A stretch of DNA of 64,000 nucleotides. Origin: Erythrophleum ivorense. Its lineage: Eukaryota; Streptophyta; Magnoliopsida; Fabales; Fabaceae. The stretch is from assembly GCA_026724425.1 (NCBI GenBank), contig JAIUCV010000083.1:1550001-1614000 (forward strand). The letters run 5' to 3'. The translations under genes were made by a program, and so were the position numbers. Numbering within the stretch: position 1 is the first letter of the stretch; each line of letters opens with the position of its first letter. Positions 57,182 through 64,000 of the stretch are shown here, in pieces. The notes below the pieces were generated by a model that had not been told where the DNA came from, did no database searches, and saw only the letters and a list, made by a program, of their open reading frames with translations.

Positions 57182-57399
57182 AAAATCACAATTGCTGTTA
57201 TCTTTAAGTACTATGAATTTATGCTACTTATGTATCTCTTTTATTGGATCTTTTGACTGATATTCAATAAACTTCTGTTTTTTCTTGGCAATATAACTAG
57301 TGTGTTGGATGAAATCTGTAGATATCTTATTCAAATTGATTTTCGGATAATTTTTTTATAAATATTTTGTGTCATAACATATATTATAATTAATAACGC

Positions 57400-57686
57400 A
57401 TATCAAATGCTATAGTAATTTAGTACATAACAAATATCAAACGCTATAATAACACAATACATGACACCAAAAGAACGCTGTCGAAATAATATTAATAACA
57501 AAGAAAATGCGCTATTGAATAGTAATTTATTGCATAAGTATGTCCGCTATCTTATGTAGCGATTTAATAGCATCACACAAAACCGCTATCTAAAGTGTAA
57601 GACCTATTATCGCGGTCGATGATACAGCGTTGAACTCAACGCTATGATATCGTTAGATAGCGTTTTTCCGACGCTGTGAATACGCC
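57400..57686. repeat. CACTA 2 right subterminal motifs
   Basis: AACGCTAT, atagcg and related words recur (for example 57438, 57560-57600 and 57635-57660), matching those at 52110-52275 near the left end. Confidence 0.75.
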
Positions 57687-57700
57687 TTTTTCCTGTAGTG

Positions 57701-58397
57701 TACGACGGCACGAGCTTATGGTGGAGCTTATGAGATCTCTACGTGGGAAGAAATGAAGAGAGTTATGAGGCAGCGGTTCGTTCCCGGTCATTACCAGCGT
57801 GAGCTACATACTAAGCTTCGGAGGCTCAGTCAGGGTACTAAATCTGTGGACGAATACTACCAGGATATGGAGATCATGAAGCTCCGGGCTAACGTAGAAG
57901 AAAGTCAGGAATCCACCATGTCACGGTTTCTAGGTGGACTGAACCGTGAAATCCACGACGACATTGTGGAGGTGCAGGATTGCGACAGCCTAGATGAGAT
58001 GTTGCACAAATCCATCCTGGCCGAACAACAACTTAAGAGGAAGACATCAGCCCGGTACAGCGCCGATCCTCGCCGACCGCCCTATCCCAGAGAGAGCAAT
58101 ACGATCACCGCGCCGAGAACCGATCTGAAAAGCCATCCGAACAGTCTAGATAAGGAGAAGGGCATGACCAATACTACTCCTACTACCAGAGCGCGTGAGC
58201 TTAAGTGCTTCAAGTGTCAAGGTTTCGGACACTATGCCCATGAGTGCAGAAACAAAAGGTTGATGTTCATTAGGGACAATGGAGAAGTTGAATCCGAAGA
58301 CGAGAACATCGTTTATCAGCCTGAACGTGAACCAGAACCTGAAGAGTATGAAGCCACACCGGTTGTGGGAAAACTTCTGGTTGCCAGAAGACTTTAA
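57701..58397 (+). pseudogene. Gypsy gag, 3' piece with CCHC knuckle
   Basis: It continues the gag frame after CACTA 2: STWEEMKRVMRQRFVPGHYQ, REIHDDIVEVQDCDSLDEML, and the zinc knuckle CFKCQGFGHYAHEC at about 58207-58248. It ends with an acidic stretch and a stop at 58397. Confidence 0.85.
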
Positions 58398-58882
58398 TTT
58401 GAGCACTCAGGTCCGAACAGAGGGAGAATCTCTTCCACTCTCGTTGTCTCGTCAAGGAAAGAGTATGCAGCCTGATCATAGATGGGGGCAGTTGCACCAA
58501 CGTTGCTAGTGAAGCTATGGTTGAGAAGTTAGGACTTGAAACCCGGAAACATCCTAAACCGTACAAGCTGCAGTGGATCAATGAGACTGGAGATATGAGC
58601 GTAAAAGAACAAGTGGTTGTGCCACTTTCGATAGGAGGCTATGAGGATGAGGTCCTATGTATTGTTTTACCCATGGACGCAGGACACATCATCTTGGGTC
58701 GACCTTGGCAATCTGATAGACGAGTGCTACATGATGGTTTTACCAACAAGTATACCTTTATGCACAAAGGCCGTAAGACCACTCTTATCCCTCTGACTCC
58801 GCAGGAAGTGTATGAAGACCAGGTCCAGTTGATCGGTCAAAGGATTAAGTCTCAACCAGAAAAGGAACCAGTCAAGCCGACG
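58398..58882 (+). pseudogene. Gypsy aspartic protease region
   Basis: The frame around 58475-58880 includes a DGGSCTNVAS-like active site (read across 58478-58510), then EAMVEKLGLETRKHPKPYKL and IILGRPWQSDRRVLHDGFTN, characteristic of Gypsy proteases. It ends at a deletion junction near 58880. Confidence 0.78.
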
Positions 58883-60390
58883 CATTGTCCCGGAGGTACA
58901 CCCTTCTTTCAACTCTTGATGCTAAACTTTTAGGCTTTGAGCAAATAAAGGACTTGTATGATTCTGATTCTGATTTTGCTGAGATTTATAAGTCTTGTTC
59001 TAAGTTTGCTTCAGGCCGATATTCTAGGCAAGACGGGTTCCTCTTTTATGAGAACCGTCTCTGTGTACCTAACTGTTCTTTGAGAGATCTTTTTGTTAGG
59101 GAAGCGCATGGCGGAGGCTTGATGGGGCACTTTGGTGTCGCCAAAACATTGCAGGTTATGCGTGATCATTTTCATTGGCCTCATATGATCAGAGACGTTG
59201 AGAGGATTTGCTCTAGATGCGCAACTTGTAAGCTGTCCAAATCTAAGGTTCAGCCGAACGGTTTGTATACCCCTCTCCCTATCCCATCTCATCCTTGGAC
59301 CGACATCTCCATGGATTTTGTCCTTGGTTTACCTAGGACTAGGACTGGTAAAGATTCTATTTTTGTGATTGTTGATAGGTTCTCGAAAATGGCTCATTTT
59401 GTGGCATGTCATAAAACCGATGATGCATCTCATATAGCTGCTCTGTTCTTTAAGGAGATTGTTAGATTACATGGAATGCCTCGCACTATTGTTTCTGATC
59501 GTGACACTAAGTTCTTGAGTTACTTCTGGAAAACATTGTGGTCTAAGTTAGGGACTAAGCTTTTATTTTCTACCACTTGTCATCCCCAGTTTGACGGCCA
59601 AACTGAAGTTGTTAATAGGACTTTAGGGACTTTGTTGCGTGCATGTATCAAGAAGAATCTTAAAAGTTGGGATGATTGCTTGCCACATATAGAATTTGCA
59701 TATAATCATGCTGTGCATTCTGCTTCTAAATTTTCACCGTTTGAAATTGTTTATGGGTTTAGACCCATCTCTCCTCTGGATTTGATGCCTTTGCCTGTGA
59801 GTGATAGGATAAGTACAGATGGGAAGCACAAGGCAGAAACCGTGAAGAAAATCCATGAACAAGCACGGAAGAACATCGAGGAGAAAACAAAGCAGTATGT
59901 CAGAAAAGCCAACAAGGGGCGACGCAAAATGGTCTTTGAGGTTGGAGATAAAGTGTGGATACACTTGCGCAAAGAAAGGTTCCCTGCCGAACGAAAATCC
60001 AAGCTGATGCCAAGGATTGATGGACCCTTTGAGATCACAAAGCGGATCAACGACAACTCCTACCAAATAAATCTCCAAGGTAAGTACAATATAGGTCCAA
60101 GTTTTAATGTTACTGATCTCTCTCCTTTTCTTGCAGATGATCCAGATTTTAGGACAAATCCTTTTCAAGAGGGAGGGGATGATATGAACATGGATGAGGT
60201 TGCCATGGACTTGTACCAGGGAGAAGTTGGAGAGCTTGAAGCGGAGGAGTCTATGCCCATTCCAACCGGCCCGGCGACGCGTTCCCAGACTAAGTCATTC
60301 AACCATGGAGTTGGTCGGATGCTTAGCCGTTTGAGTCGGCAAGCCCCTGAGGTTAAGCATTCCACTCTGGTCTGCTTAACGGCCCAATGA
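58883..60390 (+). pseudogene. Gypsy integrase (RT and RNase H missing upstream)
   Basis: About 500 codons are open from the deletion junction to 60390. The H2C2 zinc finger is seen (HGGGLMGHFGVAKTL, CSRCATCKLSKSK). The core reads WTDISMDFVLGLPRTRTGKD, then IVSDRDTKFLSYFW, then HPQFDGQTEVVNRTLGTLL, supplying D, D and E. The C-terminal region reads GDKVWIHLRKERFP and GPFEITKRINDNSYQINLQG, with an acidic tail ending CLTAQ. The domain is intact, but no ATG opens it and the RT part is deleted, so it is a remnant. Confidence 0.9.
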
Positions 60391-60990
60391 CATTGATAAT
60401 GGGACAAGCGGGAAATGGTGTACTCTTTTTCCCTTGTCAAGTTTTGTCCCAATGGGTTTTCTTGACAAGGTTTTTAACGAGGCCCATCTTCCATTTCAAA
60501 CCATCTTGTTATCTTTGTTGTTTGGGTCCGGCCTAGTACTGCTGTATTTCGTTCTGGCCCGTACCGTTTGAATACTAGCGCCTTACCTTGATTTCGTTTG
60601 ACTATCATTGATGTTTGCTTGTATTTTCGAGATGGCTGGAGCTTGTTCCAAGCCATCTCTTCGCCTTCCCTTTATATGTTTGGCGAGAACACTTTTCTCA
60701 TTTTTTAACAAACTTTTATCAATCAAACTCTCTCAAAAGCTTTGTTCATCTCTTAGTGTGTTGTATCTAAGAAAATCCTTATAGATTGTTCTGTGTCATA
60801 TCGATAATCTACAAGGTGGTGTTGGAAATCCTTTTCACCGGATTTCTGTTATAGCCATTCAATCCATCTTCTTCGATTCCATCTCATTCCACCAATCTTT
60901 TCATTCTTCATCCTTTTCCGCCATATCTCTCCTTTCACCGATCTGTCTCAACCGATCATCCATCCGCTGGCTTCAAAGTGCCAATCTTGA
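60391..60990. other. Gypsy 3' region, probable LTR, ends undetermined
   Basis: Non-coding. It contains a TATA-like ctttatatgt near 60671 and TC-rich sequence (60850-60960), and is followed directly by CACTA 3 coding sequence at about 60995. Confidence 0.45.
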
Positions 60991-61174
60991 CAAGGATCAT
61001 ATTAGTGTCGCAGAGGAAGAACTTACAGAAGAGCAACAGGAAACGGCGAACAAGGCGGCTTCTGCATCCTGGGAGGCTGAAAGGCTCCCGGGATTTTATT
61101 AAATATATATATTATTTTTTGAATATTTTGTTTATAAATTATTTCAAAAAAACTTTTTTTTTACAATTTTTTAA

Positions 61175-61681
61175 TAATTTCGTCGTAAATCCGACGCATA
61201 TTTTCCTATATTAATAAATAAAAAATTAAATTTTACGACGAGTTTACGACGATTTTTAGCGTCGAATGAACGACGATTTTTTTTACAACTGGTTAAAAAC
61301 GAAAGTCGTCGTAATTTTACGACGATTTAAAGACGAAATTTGGTAAATCAGATTTTCTAAATTTCTGATTTAACCGGTTTTTAAACCGGATGTTAACGAC
61401 GATTTGCAAAATCGTCGTTATTTGCTTGTTACAGTAAGCATCGATATAACGACGACCATACTTTTTCGTAGTAAATTCGTTGTAAATAATACAACGAATT
61501 TACGACGACTATTAACGTCGAATTAGCGACGATTTATGTACTGTCCCAACTTACGACGATTTTACGACGAATTTGAATTTACGTCGATCGTTTACCGACG
61601 ATTTGGAAATCGATGGAAATTCGATGTAAAATAGTATTAGCGTCGATTTTGCCGTTATAAAAGGCCTGTTTTCTTGTAGTG
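61175..61681. repeat. CACTA 3 right end: subterminal repeats and terminus
   Basis: TTACGACGA/TCGTCGTAA motifs occur at high density. The end TTTTCTTGTAGTG stops at 61681. Confidence 0.85.
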
Positions 61682-61962
61682 TTTTTTGCATAAAATTATA
61701 TTTAATTATGTCACAAATATACATAAGTCCTATATTGCGGGGTTCTTTTGATTTCATGGTTTAATTTGGACATTTTTTTACTGAGGGTTTGATTTGCAAA
61801 AAAATTAGTTTGATGTTTTTTTGCACAAAACCCTTAAACAAACTATCCACATTAGAACTACCCACATCGAAAGAAAAATTTTGTACGTGCAACTCTAATG
61901 TAAAAATGCAGAATGGATACAAAATTGAAGCTTGTATAGAGTTTAGAAAATGTTAAAAACAG

Positions 61963-62110
61963 GTTCCGAGATCATCCACATCACACTATTCATGTTATAG
62001 ATTTTTAAAAACCTAGAAAATCCGTGAATGAAAAACAGATTCCGAGATCATCCATATCATACTATCCATGTTATAGATTTTAAAAACCCCAGAAAATCCA
62101 ACAAACTAAT
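61963..62110. repeat. Tandem repeat of about 77 bp, two copies
   Basis: The block ccgagatcatccacatcac...ttatagatttt recurs with a few changes (starts near 61966 and 62042). A shorter repeat, gatccaaatcaaagtc, lies at about 62140-62172. The surrounding 61690-62285 shows no gene. Confidence 0.75.
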
Positions 62111-62285
62111 GCCTCATCAAACAAAAAACCCAGAAACCCGATCCAAATCAAAGTCCCGATCCAAATCAAAGTCTGAATCAGCTGCCTAACTACAATGAGC
62201 TTTATCCACAAATTAAATCGAAAGTATTTTAGAAAAATACCAAATTAAAATTGCAGATCATCCACATCAAACTATACATCACTTA

Positions 62286-62448
62286 TGTGAAGATATTGAC
62301 CGCATCCCCTTGATTACTCACATTCCCTTCTTGTATATTTGTCATTTACTCTATCGTATATACACTTACCTTGTATGTATCCTCTCTAGCCTGTATATAA
62401 CTAGAGGCTCTCCTATGAATAACACTCAACATTTTACATACCTTAACA
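62286..62448 (+). repeat. Copia element 2, 5' LTR (about 163 bp)
   Basis: It runs from tgtgaagat to ttaaca and is followed directly by a tRNA-Met primer site. The right boundary is secure; the left (62286) is inferred from a TG start and is less certain. Confidence 0.6.
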
Positions 62449-62460
62449 TGGTATCAGAGC
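62449..62460 (+). other. Copia 2 primer-binding site
   Basis: tggtatcagagc is identical to the site of the first Copia element. Confidence 0.9.
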
Positions 62461-62579
62461 AATAACGCTCCTACCTCTCTCTTCTCAATTTTTTTTTTTA
62501 GGTTTTTCTCTCTACTTCTTGTTCTTCTTCTCTTCCGCCATACTCTGTTTCTTCCTCTCTGTTTCTCGTTTCTTTCACT

Positions 62580-63470
62580 ATGTCTGCTTCGTCGAATCCA
62601 ACTTCAGCTGAGCCGGTTTCTGTGTTTAACGCACAAAACCCTCAGACCACATTACTCTCGGTGAACATGTCTAGTGTGACAAAACTCACTAATCTCAATT
62701 ACCTTATGTGGCATAAGCAAGTTCGGGCCTTACTTGATGGACACAAACTTCAATCTTTTCTTGAAGAATCCATCACCACACCAACTGCCACCATCATCAT
62801 CGATGGTGCAACGGTTTCTAATCCGGCCTTTGCTCCATGGCACCGTCAAGATCGTCTCCTCTATAGTGCTCTTATTGGAGCCATATCACTTCCTGTTCAA
62901 TCGGTGGTGTCGAGTGCGTCCACCACAGCCGAAGTGTGGAGTCTTCTGGCGACCACTTTTGAAAATCCTACACGTGGACATATACGACAACTCAAACACC
63001 AGATCAAGAGTTGTGTCAAAGGAACCAAGACGATTTCAGAATACCTACGCATGATCAAAGCCAAGGCCGATGATCTAGCTCTTCTCGGCAAACCAATGGA
63101 TCCCGAAGATCTCACTGAGCAAATCTTGGAGGGTCTCAGTGAGGAGTACAAACCAGAAATAGATGCCATCAACGCTCGGTATACACCAATTGCCTACACC
63201 GAGTTACATGAGCGGTTGCTGAATCGAGAGGCTATGATCATGTGTGCCGAGGTTACCTCTATTGCACCTATTGTTGCTAATGCAACAGAATCTCGTCAAC
63301 CACAACACTGGAGGCCCAACTCAAGTCAACCAAATCGTAGCAATCAGCCTCCGGTGTACTGTGGTAATGCACCTCCCAGCCAGAATCGTCGACCGTATCA
63401 AGGCAGATGTCAAGCATGTGGAACACTCGGCCACAGTGCCAAGTATTGTCACTACAAGAATACAGGGTAA
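62580..63470 (+). pseudogene. Copia 2 gag, truncated by CACTA 4
   Basis: From ATG 62580 a 296-codon frame encodes a Copia gag. It has NLNYLMWHKQVRALLDGHKL, WSLLATTFENPTRGHIRQLK, an asparagine/glutamine/proline-rich linker and a CCHC knuckle (CQACGTLGHSAKYC). The last six residues and the stop are supplied by the CACTA 4 terminal repeat. Up to that point it is undamaged, so the retrotransposon was intact here when hit. Confidence 0.92.
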
Positions 63471-64000
63471 TTGCGACGGAACGTTGCGACGGAATAACTT
63501 CCGTCGCAAATTTGCGATAATATTGCGACCGATTTGCGGCGGATTTTGAAGTCATCTCAAATCCGTCGCAACTTTGCAATGTAACATCTTCCGTCGCAAA
63601 TTTGCGACTGATTTGCGAGGATTTCGCGGCGAAAATACTTTTCCTCGCAAATCCATCGCAAATTTGCGATGGAATTGCGAGTAACAAAAACCCTCGCACC
63701 TTTGCAACGGATTTGCTACAAAATTTGCCCTCGCAATCAATTTCGTCGCAAATCCATCGCAAATTTGCGACGGAATTGCGACGGAGGGCTGTTTGCCGAC
63801 ATCACCGGGTTAGGTAGAACACGTGTTAAATGAAGTTTACCAAACTAATTGCGGTGACATTTTTCCGTCGCAAATGTATCGCAATTTACTCGCAATTGGG
63901 TCGCAAATCCGTCGCACGTTTTTTAGCAATTCCCTCGCAATTTCGTAGCAATTCCGTAGGAAAAAATTTTCAACTTCTATAAATAGCCAACGTGATTTCA
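63450..64000 (+). mobile_element. CACTA transposon 4, left end only
   Basis: The terminus CACTACAAGAATACAGG starts at 63450. It is followed by dense TTGCGACGGA motifs of the same family as CACTA 1, also with the variants TTGCGATGGA and TCGCAAATCC. The preceding three bases (tgt) should be the target duplication. The right end lies beyond the window. Near 63980 'tataaatagcc' could be a promoter TATA for its transposase. Confidence 0.85.

Larger units (their letters stand above)
52075..57700 (+). mobile_element. CACTA-like transposon 2, 5.6 kb, complete ends
   Basis: Terminal inverted repeats CACTACAGGAAAAA (52075) and TTTTTCCTGTAGTG (ending 57700) are flanked by the target duplication tac (52072-52074 and 57701-57703). 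Subterminal DNA carries AACGCTAT/ATAGCG motifs, unlike CACTA 1 and 3. It encodes an internally deleted TnpD-like gene and an intact TnpA-like gene. It is inserted in the Gypsy gag and so is the youngest layer of this nest. Confidence 0.93.
51775..60990 (+). mobile_element. Ty3/Gypsy retrotransposon, internal part, RT deleted
   Basis: Gag, protease and integrase are present in order on the plus strand. Reverse transcriptase and RNase H are absent, and no 5' LTR is visible. The element lies within the CACTA 3 TnpA gene and is itself split by CACTA 2. The segment 60391-60990 is non-coding with a TATA-like ctttatatg near 60670 and may be its 3' LTR, but without a partner copy I cannot fix ends. 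Confidence 0.8.
47690..61681 (+). mobile_element. CACTA (EnSpm) transposon 3, left-truncated, hosting a Gypsy element
   Basis: The right terminus TTTTCTTGTAGTG ends at 61681, after a subterminal array (61175-61670) of TTACGACGA motifs. This is a different motif from CACTA 1. The left terminus is missing. Genes on the plus strand are a TnpD remnant and a TnpA-type gene (50752 onward) interrupted near 51.8 kb by a Gypsy element, with the probable TnpA end resuming at about 61000. Confidence 0.78.
62286..63449 (+). mobile_element. Ty1/Copia element 2, 5' part, cut by CACTA 4
   Basis: A short LTR, primer site (tggtatcagagc, 62449-62460) and gag are visible. The rest of the element must lie beyond CACTA 4, outside the window. 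Confidence 0.8.

Overview
The window is nuclear DNA of a flowering plant, almost certainly a Brassicaceae close to Arabidopsis. The evidence is spliced host genes with plant-type introns: an ATJ3-type DnaJ chaperone, a CPR1-like F-box gene, 8-cysteine hybrid proline-rich proteins and a GCP6-like relic. Very AT-rich spacers and a dense nest of plant DNA transposons and LTR retrotransposons fit the same picture. All assignments come from reading the sequence and from family knowledge; no database search was run.

1-20 kb is a rearranged, duplicated host locus. Exon 1 of one ATJ3-type gene lies at the left edge on the minus strand. An inverted copy of its promoter and exon 1 lies near 8.0-8.6 kb, where a second ATJ3-type gene runs rightward. 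Between them sit a young Copia retrotransposon (1209-5972, perfect 5-bp target duplication) and an intact five-exon LTO1/Yae1-like gene on the minus strand (7822-6487). From 8612 a segment of about 4.88 kb is duplicated head to tail (8612-13490 and 13491-18359). Each unit holds ATJ3 exons 2-6, a dead GCP6-like fragment and a dead F-box-associated gene. The two rightward ATJ3 copies are damaged in complementary ways: the first has TTG in place of ATG and an 8-bp frameshifting duplication, and the second has no exon 1. The block ends with an apparently intact CPR1/CPR30-like F-box gene (19835-18526).

20-29 kb is quiet and AT-rich, with two secreted-protein genes on the minus strand: a short hybrid proline-rich protein (24291-23881) and a long one with 105-bp repeats (27219-25918).

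29-64 kb is nested transposons. A decayed VANDAL/MULE-type transposase (31-33.5 kb) is split by an LTR-like insertion. A DUF287-type accessory gene on the minus strand (about 47.2 to 35.4 kb) is split by a 10.2-kb CACTA element (35601-45809, target duplication TAT). A second CACTA (transposase part from about 47.7 kb, right terminus 61681) is interrupted by a Gypsy element that has lost reverse transcriptase. That Gypsy element is itself interrupted by a third CACTA (52075-57700, target duplication TAC) with a fully open 708-residue TnpA-type gene. The window ends with the 5' part of another Copia element, cut by a fourth CACTA (63450 to the edge).

The most unusual structure is inside the first CACTA. 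It carries three copies of a fragment resembling the WG/GW-repeat C-terminus of the RNA-directed DNA methylation factor SPT5L/KTF1. Two of them form an inverted repeat (316-bp arms 40631-40946 and 40972-41287, 25-bp loop). A transcript through it would fold into a long hairpin matching a host silencing gene. This is a concrete, testable candidate for a transposon-borne anti-silencing device.
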